From contig CAUJGJ010000397.1 of NCBI GenBank assembly GCA_963170055.1, forward strand, positions 9,653,801 to 9,717,800: 64,000 nt of DNA, read 5' to 3'. How positions within the stretch are numbered: position 1 is the first letter of the stretch; every line of letters starts with the position of its first letter. This document shows, in pieces, positions 34,876 to 46,221 of this stretch. The notes under the pieces were generated by a model. That model was not told where the DNA came from. It saw only the letters and a program-made list of their open reading frames with translations, and ran no database searches. The position numbers and the translations under genes are program-made. The stretch comes from Halisarca cf. caerulea (lineage: Eukaryota; Porifera; Demospongiae; Chondrillida; Halisarcidae).

Positions 34876-35635
34876 GTACTATTATCTTAACTCAGGTGGT
34901 CACTAGCTCCGAGGCTATTACAATCCCGCATTAACGGGCATTCATACACTTACGTATACACTGCTCAGTGATAGTGTACGGCAAAAGGGATTTGTGAATT
35001 CGCTATTGCCTAAGTATTCTAACCCACTCAATTCAAGTTGAAATACTTTTTGACAGCTATGGACGAATTAAGGGACTTTACAAAATTTGGGTCCTTTACC
35101 TTACAATTCAAATTGAACAAAACACCACACACAAGCACACAACAACACTCAGTTCGAACAAAACGCTAAAACATATAAACAAAAGTTCTCACCTGTCTTC
35201 GATAGTCTCCAGATAATTCACTGCTCTCCGATAACACAAAGTCTGATGAACGTCAGCACTATCACCAAAGTAATGTTTAAAAGGCATCACTAGTACTTCA
35301 AAGGTAAAGACGATTCAGACGGAAACCCCATAGGTCTTCATACTTCGTCAATCTTTTGCCTTCTTCGATAAAGCTTCCAAAAGTGTTAAATCCGAGTCCC
35401 AAAATGGAAATTCAATGCGAACGCTCTTCGTCCAGAGAAATTATTTACTATCATTTGAAACATCAGCATCCTTGGTGGTATTAATAGATGCTTGTCAATC
35501 AAATTCACCCTCGTAGAAGGAAATACGAATGCACTTTTGAGATTCTAAAATCTTTCGGCATTCTGAACAGCCGCCTTCTTGCCCACAATATAAATTCCTA
35601 CGTATAAATTTGCCATTACATACACTTTCGAAGCC
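34876..35635. other. no gene seen
   Basis: Mixed-composition sequence without recognisable coding frame or repeat end. Confidence 0.4.
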
Positions 35636-35733
35636 GTATTATATATATATATATATATATATATATCGGACGAGCGTTACACACCGGAAGTCCAAATGAA
35701 AACAATATAGGGGCTGCTGCAGGAAGCCCCTAA
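35636..35733 (+). repeat. A-family right end only
   Basis: (TA)n, CGGACGAGCGTTACACACC, GGAAGTCCAAATGAAAACAA and a weakened hairpin (GGGGCTGCTGCAGGAAGCCCC) then CTAA. The left half is absent: truncation starts at the AT tract. Confidence 0.75.
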
Positions 35734-36358
35734 TTAATGGCGACCCAAAATTGGTCTGGGAAGAGAATGTAGTCCAGTCTTGGGTCCAGGTGGCTTATTA
35801 TGTCAACGACTCTGTAAGTGACACGTGTAGTCCTTCAATGTGAGTACCTGTGAAAAATTTTTGTTTTGTTTTAAAGAATAAGACTATTTTCCACTCTTCA
35901 TAGGTACGTTGGACCATTGTCACCAAGTGAATGTTCTTCATGGTCACTATTGTCATAGACACCTTACACGCTAAGATTTATACACAGATCGGAAATATTA
36001 AGATCAGATCTGGTAGTAGAAAGTACAGGATCTGTGCTAGATGAAGGTAGAGGGCACTAATTCCGAACAGTTATTAATTCCTAACAGGGTATCTCCTAGC
36101 TGACACAGAAAGATATGTTTTATTCTTCTACATTTGTTATGTCCTGTATCAGTGCTAAGAAATGGTAGGCTAAAATGCCTCCAAATTTAGTTCCTGGGCT
36201 CAGGAAACACGGTGTTCGGACATAACAACTGTTTGGAATTAGGGCCCTCTACCTTGAATCATAAACGGGACTACACTTGCCAATGAAACCTCTGCTCTTG
36301 GTAGAGACACAGCTAACACTACGATGTTCTCGAGGGTATTCTGTAATGAGTCAGACAG
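35734..36358. other. no gene seen
   Basis: Unique-looking sequence with no recognisable frame or element end. Confidence 0.4.
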
Positions 36359-37530
36359 CGCATGTGGGACATGTCCATTAACACTTTAATGGCTTCCCAA
36401 AGTCGGCGAATTTACTGTTTGCAAATTACTTTATTTCTTCACAATATGTGTAGAAAGGCCAACCAGTGGTTCTAAAGCAGTACAAACATATCTAAGGTAC
36501 ACATTGAGCTATTTTTCATCCGAGTTTCTTTTTCGATCGTTCGACTAATTGACGATTTACCAGGTAGTCGAGTTAGGCAGTTATTCGATGCGAGTAAATC
36601 AGAACATGGGCCTACAGACACTGGGTAAAAACTAGTTTGTTTCTAATGGAAATATCTAACTTTCTACCGATGGGGGTTTTGTTTTATGAAATAGTACTCA
36701 CAGCGTGATAAAATATTTGTCAATAATTTCTCTGAAAACAAGTAGATCAAAACCCCCATCGGTGAAAAGTTGAAGCAGTCAATACTGGTCACAATGAAAC
36801 ACTCGGAAGGTTCTTACGTGTCTCCGCTGATTTACTCGGCGACATGGCATTTTGCAAAAAAGATTTCTTTCGCAAGGGCCTATTTTCACATGATAGTCAT
36901 GTGATGAGGGCTGTGACGTCATCGAACTCTTGGTACCGTTTGAAAGTGACGACTATTTTGAAGATTTGAGAGCATGGCAAGGACTGATGCGTTGCAAGCG
37001 AAAACAATTCAGAAGAAACAAGCCATTATTTAAAGAAGGCAGATGACCGAAGAAAGTCCAAAGTCGGCAAATGAGGGAAATTTTAAGCGATTGAGTCATT
37101 CGGCGCCGAATGGCAATTTCGAAGAACAAGGTGCGTAGGGTAGTCGTTGTTTAGGGTAAATCTGAATATTAGAGTCTATTTTACTAACCTAAACATCTTG
37201 GACTAAGATGCATCACTTTATGCAGCATTCCTAACGCCTTGAACTTACAACTGACTGTAATATTACACCCGATTTTGAAACTCCTGCAGTCCGCGATCCT
37301 CCTTACGCAAATACACGTTGTAGACACTGCTTCTCCTTGGATAAAGGCTTAAAAAGCACCAAATGCACAATGAATTGTCATGCAGCGATATCGATCTAGC
37401 TTACTCCTAAACAAAAACGTCATAGAATGTCACGCATATGTCACATGATTCGAAGCCATCTTAGTAACGATTTCGCTAAAATTCCAGCTTGTTAGCACAT
37501 TAGGGAGATTTTGGACATGTCCCACATGCG
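36359..37530. mobile_element. G-family element, copy 3 (1172 bp)
   Basis: Termini CGCATGTGGGACATGTCC on both sides, AG duplicated (36357-36358, 37531-37532). The internal pair is ACCGATGGGGGTTTTG and CAAAACCCCCATCGGT, with a paired base change relative to copies 1 and 2. It lies 24 bases from piggyBac-4. Confidence 0.85.
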
Positions 37531-37554
37531 AGTGCGTAGGATGGGGTAACTTAA

Positions 37555-40165
37555 CCCTTTACCGGTCACGAGCCACTTAAGTGGCTCGTAAGGCTCCCGG
37601 TCACACGCGGCCATTTTTACGCAATATGCACGTGTTGTACCTCATTCAAATCAGTAACGTGTATGGATGATGTTTAGAACAGTTTGATAGTCATACAATC
37701 TGTATAAATAAAGATATAACAGTTCAAAATAGCGATTATGCAGAAGTTTACGGAACAAATGCACGGAAAACGTAACAAAAACGCACTAACAAAATGGCTG
37801 CTATTGCGGTATTGTCGTAGACATTAGACTAGTTATTGCCGTTTCGGTGCTATTTGCCCTTCGTATGATACAATTCGAAGCACGGAGCAGGACAGAGATG
37901 GATGAAATCCTTTGAGCAGGATGTGCATCCGAAAATGGTCCGTTTTCTCTCCTTCGTCAGGCTGCAAATCTGGCATTGTGCGGCTTTGTCCACCTTGGAT
38001 GGAAAGTGCCGCTCGCAGTAGCGAATGGATGGAGGTGCAGAGCCGGATGGATGGGGAGGACGTTTCCTGGATGTATATGAACTTAAAAGTTCCCGAGCGA
38101 CCTCGATGTAGTACGATTTGAGGGAGATAATGCCAACGTTCGGTGTTTCGCACAGGATTATGTGGCTGTTGACCATGCAGACATCCAGGAGATAGTAAAA
38201 TACCCTGAACCACCATTTCCTGGAGCGCCTGCTGCAGCTGTAGAGCTTCCTCTTTATATCTGCCAAGTCCACACCCCCCATGTACTTGTTGTACAGCTTG
38301 ACAGACATTGGACAAGAAACCCGACTCAGGGAACCATCCTTGTTCCTGCGGTTGACAGTAGTCAGGCTGGATGGAGGACAGATGGTGTTGATGACAGATA
38401 CACATTTCTTATCCTTCCACACCAAGCATTCAACCCCGCTTTGAACAATAGAACGATGTTCCCCTCGTGCAAGCTCCTTGTCCAATGCCTTTGTGTTCCT
38501 CAATGGTATGGGCCATTGCTTGCGATTGACACGGGTTGTGGCGATGGAATACGTCTTGCGAGCCAGTAGGTCAGTAGCCAGTTCCACGCTGGAGAAGAAA
38601 TTATCATAGAACAATAAATGGTCCTTGTCCATGATAGAACCGGCCACTACCTTGACAACAGATGGACCCAGACCCCCTTGTGTGGTGTCATCCCCAGAAC
38701 CCAGGTATGGTCGATGGTTGATGACGTACCCATTGTAAGCATCACAGCTGCTCCACATCTTGAACCCCCTTTTTGTGGGTTTCATCGGCATATATTGCTT
38801 TATGCTGCTTCGTCCTTTAAATGCAATCATTGCCTCATCAATTGAGATTTCCCTGTGAGGATGATACTCTGCCAAGCTGTTATCATTAACTATATTCATC
38901 AGTGGCCTGACTTTGTGCATCTTATCATACCCTGGCTCTCCTCTCTTTGCTGCCTTGGTGTTGTCATTGAGGTGCAAGCAATGGCGAATGGCCTTGAACC
39001 TCCTGAAAGGCATTCCTCCAACAATTGCAGGTACACCCAGCAATGCATCCCCCGACCAGTAGTCCTCCAATTCTGGCAGTTTGTGTACCCCCATAATGAG
39101 GGTCATGCCAAGAAAAAGTTTGATTTCGTCCGCGCAAACATCGGTCCAATTCAAACTTGGAGGTGGTGGATTCTGTCTTGCGTAAAGATTAGTTTGATCA
39201 GTGATGTACTGATACGTCTGCTCCCCAAAAATGACGTTGAAAAACTCCAATGGGCTAGCATTGCTATGGAGCAAATTTGTTGGACCAACAGGCTCAGTAA
39301 AGGGGGGAGGTGTAAATGCTGCTGGTGTTGTGAACGTAGCAGAGTGTGATGTTGTTGCAAGAGGTGTGGAGGTACTTGGTTGTGAGGCAACATGTCCGCC
39401 AGGACCTGGTGGTGTGGCAACACATGTTAAAGGACTTGGAGGCAGTGTTGTAGATGCAACTGGTGTTGTAATGGTAGTATTGTTCACTAAAATGCTTGCT
39501 TGCTGGGATGCTGGTGATGGAGGTGATATAGGACTCGGAGCTGTTACAGATTCTTCTGGAACTGTTTCATCCACCTCAGAGTGCTCCCAAGTACTCAACT
39601 GAGCGAGTGTCAGGGGGTCAATAATTGTCGACTCTCTAGGAACAGGATCTAGTTCATCATCTGTGTCATTACCAATGTCAGAATTTTCCCAGTCACTCAT
39701 ACTGCAATCACTGTCCTGTACCTCTTTTAGAACTTCAGTTATGGCAATATTGTGAGCCATTGTAGACCTGAATTCAATAATAATGATTTGTTTGATTATA
39801 TGTATGATGTGCGCACGGTTACGACGAGTGTTCAGTTAACTTAGAAGAGTGAGTTTAGAAACAAATAAGCTTGAAGCATGATACGTGTAGTGAGAAATTA
39901 CCGGCGTACAGTACGTATATATACGGTAAATACTTGCGCGAAACAGTACATTACCTTTCTGGGACGATATCTCGACGACCGAGTGCAGTAGGAGGAAGAA
40001 ACACGGACGAATCGAAAGCTGAGAAGCGAATCTATCAAACAAGGACCTTAAAAGGTTATCCGATCTGTATCTGCTGATATTTAGCTGCCAAAATTCTTCG
40101 CGCCACTTAAGTGGCTCGTGACCGTTAGGGGTACCGCGAAAAATCGTAACGCGACCGGTGAAGGG
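37555..40165 (-). mobile_element. piggyBac-4, complete element (2611 bp)
   Basis: TTAA flanks both ends (37551-37554, 40166-40169). Terminal repeats are CCCTTTACCGGTCACG and, reversed, CCCTTCACCGGTCGCG. Each end also has the 18-bp palindrome GAGCCACTTAAGTGGCTC (one copy slightly altered at the left base). With an intact transposase inside, this is the only element here that looks potentially autonomous. Confidence 0.92.
37850..39760 (-). CDS. piggyBac-4 transposase, intact, 636 residues
   Basis: The single uninterrupted frame starts at ATG 39760 (MAHNIAITEVLKE). Layout: acidic N-terminus (1-60); Pro/Thr/Ser-rich linker (70-165); DDE_Tnp_1_7 core from about 170; C-terminal zinc-binding finger (582-632). 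Catalytic Asp are D308 (ISIDEAM), D386 (LLFYDNFFSS) and D498 (YMGGVDLADIK). Finger ligands include C596, C599, C612, C615, H621, C623, C627 and H632, a cross-brace pattern known from piggyBac transposases that helps read the inverted repeats. It excises precisely and inserts at TTAA. A linker this long is unusual compared with the insect enzyme. It has no stops or frameshifts, unlike piggyBac-1, -2 and -3. It could be an active transposase or a recently inserted one. Confidence 0.93.
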   Translation of the reverse strand: MAHNIAITEVLKEVQDSDCSMSDWENSDIGNDTDDELDPVPRESTIIDPLTLAQLSTWEHSEVDETVPEESVTAPSPISPPSPASQQASILVNNTTITTPVASTTLPPSPLTCVATPPGPGGHVASQPSTSTPLATTSHSATFTTPAAFTPPPFTEPVGPTNLLHSNASPLEFFNVIFGEQTYQYITDQTNLYARQNPPPPSLNWTDVCADEIKLFLGMTLIMGVHKLPELEDYWSGDALLGVPAIVGGMPFRRFKAIRHCLHLNDNTKAAKRGEPGYDKMHKVRPLMNIVNDNSLAEYHPHREISIDEAMIAFKGRSSIKQYMPMKPTKRGFKMWSSCDAYNGYVINHRPYLGSGDDTTQGGLGPSVVKVVAGSIMDKDHLLFYDNFFSSVELATDLLARKTYSIATTRVNRKQWPIPLRNTKALDKELARGEHRSIVQSGVECLVWKDKKCVSVINTICPPSSLTTVNRRNKDGSLSRVSCPMSVKLYNKYMGGVDLADIKRKLYSCSRRSRKWWFRVFYYLLDVCMVNSHIILCETPNVGIISLKSYYIEVARELLSSYTSRKRPPHPSGSAPPSIRYCERHFPSKVDKAAQCQICSLTKERKRTIFGCTSCSKDFIHLCPAPCFELYHTKGK

Positions 40166-40330
40166 TTAAAGTGGTATCTAGAGTATTGCTTATCAATTTC
40201 TCCCCATCCCATAAATAATTGTAGATAGAGGATCTATGGTCACATATTAGTCTCAAAACTAGACTCTATGTATGTAGGCCACCATTTTTATTCTACCCGA
40301 GGGGTGGCCATGACGTGACATCATGAGAAG

Positions 40331-40923
40331 TAGTCTTGTACCCAGCCCTATTCTTGCATAATGGCTCAAGCACAGAAGACATGGATCTGGGGACTATCTG
40401 CAAATTTCTTGGTGTGTCATTGCCTAGCTACGTGTGCTACACACGTCATCTATGTACAGACAATATGGTGAACCTTAACAATGCAATCGGTTGATAGCTA
40501 GGCACTGTTTCTTTTGCTTAAATCCTCTACTGAATAGCCAAAGTCACATCCTTTTCTGCCTTTTTGCAAAATAATTAAAATGCACAGTTTTTGAAAATAG
40601 TGTGGTCCAATTTGTGTGACAAGTGTTTTGAAATGTGTCTATGGGACTCCATCTTCTTACGTCTGCCAAACCTGTTTCCAGATTGTAGATACTGGTTCCA
40701 ATCAGCTACAATCAAAGCTGCTTCTGTCAATTTCTTCAATATTAGAACATCCATACTCACTTCACGTGATCACTTGTTACATTCTCATTAATATTCTAAA
40801 ATCTGCAATCAGATTGGTTGCAACAAATCTCCTGCTAAACACCAAGAAATTTGTGGATTGTTCCAGAACCCATTTGTCGCATGCATGAGCGATTATGCAA
40901 GAATGAGGCTGGGTACAAGACTA
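40331..40923. mobile_element. 593-bp MITE with 9-bp target duplication
   Basis: Inverted ends TAGTCTTGTACCCAGCC, then ATTCTTGCATAAT, extend for about 45 bases with few mismatches. CATGAGAAG is duplicated perfectly on both sides (40322-40330, 40924-40932). A 9-bp duplication with long inverted ends suggests a Mutator-like (MULE) derivative. No coding frame is convincing. Confidence 0.88.
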
Positions 40924-41204
40924 CATGAGAAGAGGCTCAGATTTTTAAACTAATTGCATGTGTTCTAAGTTAGCCCATTTCCAGGGTAACTCACTTTCCC
41001 TACCACAAACAACTAAGCATTGTGGCTAGAGAGATGCTTTGACTGGTTCGTTACCGTAATAATGACCAATAGGTAAAGGGGATTTTTGGAATACAATGGT
41101 AATTTGGAACAGGGCCTGTAACTTTATTTGGGTTAAGTTTCCTAGCCATTCCTTTCACTGAACTCCCCCCTTCATGGAGTCAATGCAGAAAAGAAAAAAC
41201 GCCA

Positions 41205-41593
41205 TTTTCACCCGCTAAAAGTACATTTTTCGTTATAACTATTTCAGTTGGAGCTATATGTTCTCCACTCAGCATCCATATCTTAAACGAACTTCACTCT
41301 TTCGTATCATGCCAGTTTCATCTTTTTGGGAGGCCGTCTAAACGTCGCCAAATTGATGTTTATCAAAAAATGTGCCCTATTTTCAAAATTGTTTTTATAC
41401 TTCTGCATATGATACATGGGCCTGTTTTGTAGTTTATTGTTTCAATAAATAACACTAAAATATTAAACAGTTGCAAAAATTGGCGCTCATTGTTGTTTGA
41501 GTTGTAAAATTCGATGTATATATTACCACTTCCAAGTGCTGGCCATTTTCTTCCCAAGTCGAAAAGCACTATAATGAGCCTGTGCATGCTGTT
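41205..41593 (-). repeat. D-family repeat, copy 2 (one end)
   Basis: Reverse match to the first 400 bases of the D element, with the terminus CACAGGCTCATTATAGTGCT at 41593. The other end is missing. The 68-codon frame of copy 1 (GNIYIEFY ... ETINYKTGPC) is recognisable here too. Confidence 0.7.
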
Positions 41594-42374
41594 CACCAGA
41601 TATTGCTCTCTGGCAGAAATTCCGGAATTGCTGCACAATAATAAATTGTTTATTGTAATAAACATGTATATGTGCGATTTTTTATAAAATTTATACCTGA
41701 GGTATTTCTTTCTTAAAGTTCAGAGTTCTAAACTGCTCCAGATCTTTTGTTACCCCGGGGTAGTTCTGGGTGGCTTCATTCCATGATGTCATGTTGGTTA
41801 ACTTCAAAAAATCCTTCTGATTTTGATTATTTGGCACTCATTTGTTGCCTTCTCCTTAATCTCTCTCACTGGAAGTTTCACGTCTGCCACATCTTGGAGA
41901 ACGCTCATCTACAGTACATAATATATTGCAGGGGTGTGACGAAAATGAGGGGCAAAAAATAATAACCTTAACCCTAGGCTACTCCAGATGAAAGCCACTA
42001 ATTTTAGGAAATTTAGTGTTTGATATGAAGTCATTAAATTTCACAAACATATATTTGCATTGAATTACTAGTATTCACAAATTCATCATCTACATACATA
42101 TATTACTTATGCATGTATGTACAAATCCACCTAGTATTACGTGTATTATTATCCGTTTTCGTCAATTTAATAGTTATAGCCACTCATTACTAAGGTGGGA
42201 ATTCCATTATGGTAAATGAGCTGTTCTATGTACAATGGAACCTCCAAATATACAACACTTTTGGGATACCATATGTAATTTCAGCTGATTTGTTTGTAGA
42301 GAGGTTTCCTCTTTGTAAGGTTAAAATATATTAGAGGAATTTTACCGGGACTACAAGTCATGTCCTTTGTAAGT
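41594..42374. other. AT-rich, one partial MITE-like end
   Basis: No gene. TACAATGGAACCTCCAAATA (about 42232) resembles the ends of the TA-flanked MITEs elsewhere in the window, but I see no matching partner. Confidence 0.4.
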
Positions 42375-42490
42375 ACTAGTTATTATGTACAGGTAACATG
42401 TTACTAACCGCAGACCCAAGGGTGCATAGCGCCCGAGCGGTGAGGTTAGTAACATGTTACATCCGACAAGGCTCTGTAGTAACTAGTTTA
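42375..42490. repeat. long imperfect inverted repeat
   Basis: GTAACATGTTACTAACC (42393-42409) pairs with GGTTAGTAACATGTTAC (42444-42460) around a GC-rich loop; ACTAGTTATTA and TAGTAACTAGT extend the stem outward. It could extrude as a cruciform or fold as RNA. Confidence 0.8.
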
Positions 42491-42763
42491 TCACAAGAAT
42501 ATGCGCCCTACTAAAGCTTGGTGAATTCGAGTACAGTCAGGGATAATGGCAAAGGGATGACAGTTGCAGCTGCTAAGGATTTACTCGCAGAATCTGAAGT
42601 TCAGTTTGATAGATAAAGCGATCACAGGCTGTCCTGCAGCTGAAAACGATTTACCAACGGAGCTTAAAATTCTGTTTGAATTTACACTAGATGACAAAGA
42701 CTTTATTTAAGGAGTTCACTCGAGGCTATGTGCCTAAAACACCTCATATGATACCTAAAAGTG

Positions 42764-43120
42764 CGCATGCAGGACATGTCTGTTAGCTTAGAATTTCAGC
42801 GGAGGTGTCTAATAGAAGGAATTTCGCAACCTTAGCTGGCTTCGCGATACAATGTCATGTGACCAGCCCGTGACTTTGGCAAAAGATTTTGATGTAAAGA
42901 TTTCAAAACAGCCCTACATGACACTCATAATGCCAAAGATCAACTCACTTAAGGCCTTAAACTTTCACCTACGATGAATCTTAGTTTCGCATTGCCAGCT
43001 GCTTTCCCTTGATGCTCATAAAGGAGAAACAGAAAGGGCTGGCGATGCAAAACTAAGCGAATCAAAAGACAAATTGTAGTTTAAACACATCAGTAAAAGT
43101 CTGGGTTACCATGCTCACCA
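42764..43120 (+). repeat. G-related repeat fragment, copy 5
   Basis: Starts with the decayed G terminus CGCATGCAGGACATGTC. It is homologous to 1210-1592 reversed. The other terminus is not visible. Confidence 0.55.
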
Positions 43121-43156
43121 GATTAAAGGTTCTTTGGGCTTCTTTCCTTCAGAAAA

Positions 43157-43408
43157 CAAGTAATTCGAGTTAAAAACTCGTGGGGGCTGCCGCCCCACAC
43201 ACTCGCATTACTTGCAAAACATTGAAGGGTTAGTGCACAGCTGAACATTCATTGAACATACTGTTTATTGTAACTGGACGATTGTTTTGAAAACAATTGC
43301 CATATTTGGCAATTGTTTTCAAAACAATTCCTATAACTCGTTTCTGTATAAATTCATACTTCTCTATTACTATTATATAAATTCTCTATTATAAGACTTT
43401 TCTTTAAA

Positions 43409-43440
<32 letters not shown>

Positions 43441-43507
43441 CGGACGAGCGTTACACACTGGAAGTCCAAATGAAAACAATATAGGGGCTGCCTGCGGCAG
43501 CCCCTAA
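43157..43507 (+). mobile_element. A-family hairpin element, copy 5
   Basis: Complete copy with both hairpins, ATTGTTTTGAAAACAAT palindrome and (TA)n; ends CAGCCCCTAA followed by A residues. Confidence 0.85.
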
Positions 43508-44430
43508 AAACAGTCTTTAATCTTTGATGACTTTTATTGCGCATATGAAATTGTATCACCAAACTCCGTCTTTCTCGGCGAAGTAAGACTACATATCAGC
43601 AATGAAAAGGTATGAAATGAAAGGACTTAGTCTGAGAATAAGGAAATTATGCCTGTATTCCACTTCACTATGTAGTGATGCCTTTAGGTGACATCACTTA
43701 AATGTATCATGTGACAGTCATGTGACAAAATGGCTGCTAGGTAGTTCTAGGCCAGTGAAAACTTTAATGGCTGGGAGGCAGTGGCAAACCGCCCATTGCC
43801 CTACTTTTCTCCGTTTTTCGGCTGTATTATAGGATAATACAGAACTTCTATGTGGGGGATTTTTATCCATTGCAGTATTTACAAGTTATAGACGAAAAGG
43901 TGAGCTTATATTGTATAAAATTGTGGTTTTCAGTGATTTTCTCTAAAACTATTAGAGATCTTCAAATCCCCAACATGGAAGTTTTAGATACTTACATAAG
44001 GAAACTGTATACCAATATTTATGCCCCATTCGACAATCGTCACAATCAACTTTAGTGCTCTTTTGTTTGAGCTTTTGTTTCTACGTAGGTACATTGATTT
44101 TAGTCAGGTAGCTGCATAATTTTAGCTTCTTATCTTACAAGACTTGATTATGTTCCTTCTCAACTTAACTGCAGTGGGAATCTTTAAACAAAGGGGTTTG
44201 TGTATCTATGCTTTAACAGACTCTATTCGAACAACTGTTTTTTAAAGGAAAAATCACACAAACAAGAGTGTATAAAAACCATTTAAAAATGGTAAAAGGC
44301 TGTAGGATTGACACATGACAATGTAAAAAGGCCTTATCAAAAAATGATCCTCCAGAAACACTTGGAACAAGGGTGAGTTGCAAGACAGGTACAGGGATAG
44401 ATGGGCAAAGGACAAGACAGGCATAGGGCT
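43508..44430. other. no gene seen
   Basis: AT-rich sequence. Short frames here have no recognisable domain. Confidence 0.4.
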
Positions 44431-44439
44431 AGACGGGCA

Positions 44440-45022
44440 TAGGGCTAGACAGAGTTTAATTGGACGAGGTGTACATCTCATCTCATGAGTAAGATGTCCA
44501 TTAGTACTGTGTCTGGAGCCCAGGCGTAGTGCTTCACCATGTGTCAATCCTTTGAATATTTTGGCCTCCACATATTCAAGCTTGCTCTTACTGGGTTGGT
44601 CTTTAGTCAATTGCTGTCTACCAGTGACATTGTGTAGCCCACCCAGTACCTCATAGCTGCAATCATTTCAATAGAGATGAAACATGGTATTCAGCAATAT
44701 TAATAGCTTGTATGTGGCTACATACGTATGTATGTACAAGAATTTGTATGTAGTTAATTCACTAACCGATAACCATCTTTCATTGACAGCTTAAAACTGT
44801 CTCTTTTGTTACATTTGTGCAAAGAACAACAGCTGGTGCTCCACCATGGCGATAAGGATCATTCTGTAGGCTTTCTTCAAGTTTTTCCAGGAAGAAGTTG
44901 TCTATGTTCCTTATTGCTCTCTCTGATGGTGGTGGAAAGCACTGCTTGCCTGGTTCTCCTATGTATGTAAGCATAAGTGATATGCATAATCTGTTCTTGT
45001 ATGTACATAAGGGCATTTGCAT
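44440..45022 (-). pseudogene. ParB-like domain exons
   Basis: Two minus-strand exon-like blocks look like one gene. The first (45022-44780) has RAIRNIDNFFLEKLEESLQN and GGAPAVVLCTNVTKET. The second begins after a TTGATTGCAG-type acceptor at 44656 with YEVLGGLHNVTGRQQL, then IFKGLTHGEALRLGSRHSTN and GHLTHEMR. The YEVLGGLH block resembles the ParB/sulfiredoxin-like GG-x-H motif in an uncharacterised family I associate with cnidarian and sponge genomes. A TGA follows SCQ at the end of the first block and the donor is unclear, so it may be broken. Function is unknown. Confidence 0.45.
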
Positions 45023-45117
45023 GCCATTCAGAGTACAGTACCATATTTCTTCATTTCAATTGCAGCATCAAGTTCATCTAGTTCCTTTCTTTTTTTGCTT
45101 GTACACCCTGTGGCGAG

Positions 45118-45312
45118 CTAGCTCTTTTTCTTGACGCTTGCCCTATATAGGCATTGTCCAATATCTATGAGGGAATCTATGCAGCAATAACCATCTTTAT
45201 TAATTCTGGTATTTTCATCGCACACATCCAGGAAGTCAGTTGCAGTTGATGTCATGTTTTGAAAGAGCTTGGAAAATGGATTAGCATTCCAGTTGAAATA
45301 CTCTACAGCCAT
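45118..45312 (-). other. possible upstream exon of ParB-like gene
   Basis: A 64-codon frame (AVEYFNWNANPFSKLFQNMT, DFLDVCDENTRINKDGYC) lies upstream on the same strand as the ParB-like exons. It has no recognised domain. Association rests only on order and strand. Confidence 0.3.
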
Positions 45313-45382
45313 CAGGCACTTCCCACTTTCACATGTGATCTACATGTTGTATAGTGTGAAAGTTGTAGTACGTAGTAATGTA

Positions 45383-45556
45383 CAGTAAAACCTGTATGCA
45401 AAGACCACTCAAGGGATCAACAATAGGCATTCTCTATAAACAGGTATATAGTTCTTATGTATATAGATGTGTAAAAGCACTAATTTTAAGTTTGTGATCC
45501 TTGGACCTATCTAATGTGGTCTTTACAAATAACTGCTCTTTAAGACAGGTTTTACT
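45383..45556. mobile_element. TA-flanked MITE, about 174 bp
   Basis: Inverted ends CAGTAAAACCTGTATGC and, reversed, AGTAAAACCTGTCTTAAAG, with GACCAC/GTGGTC inside both ends. TA lies on the left; the right edge has lost a base or two. Confidence 0.65.
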
Positions 45557-45689
45557 ATATATGTACGTATGTACGCACATATACACACGTACGTACATGT
45601 GTGTGTATAAGTGCTTGTAATTGTATGTACGTATGTATCTACGTTCATGTATGTTCATGTTTGTATGTATGTACATACGTGCGTACGTG

Positions 45690-45955
45690 TGTGTGCTGTG
45701 TGTGTGTGTGTGTGCTATTGCATGTACATACTATGTACAACTGTAACCATGCATGTGTGTGTGTTCGTGCTTGTATGTATGTATGTATGACTGTACCTGC
45801 ACATGTGTGTGTTTGTGCTTGTACGTATGTATGCACAACTGTACCTGCACAGGTATAATGTGTGTGTGTGTGTGTGTGTGTATGTGTGTGTGTGTGCACA
45901 GATACTTGATCCTACAGGGTCGAATATCTATGGTGTGTGTGTGTGTGTGTGTGTG
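45690..45955. repeat. TG-rich array
   Basis: Interrupted (TG)n with repeated TGTACCTGCACA and GTATGTATG units. Confidence 0.8.
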
Positions 45956-46221
45956 CTCTCCCTTTGCAGGTATTTTAATGAAATTCTAGTTACAGAAGGT
46001 ACCATTACAATCAAAACATTTTTTTGGTTATAAACATTTTGTTTTTATCAATTTTATATTGCACCAAGTAATTATATATTTGCTAACGATTTATGATACC
46101 ATAGATACTAAATTTCTTACATACCTGCAGATACTTTTCACTCTGACCTTCTGGTTTCTGTGACAAAATCTTCTTCATAGCAAACAAAATGGGTTTCCTT
46201 ACACTGCGCACTTTTACGCAG

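Noticed and set aside
38855..39349. Plus-strand frames across piggyBac-4
   Set aside because: They are shadows of the intact minus-strand transposase.
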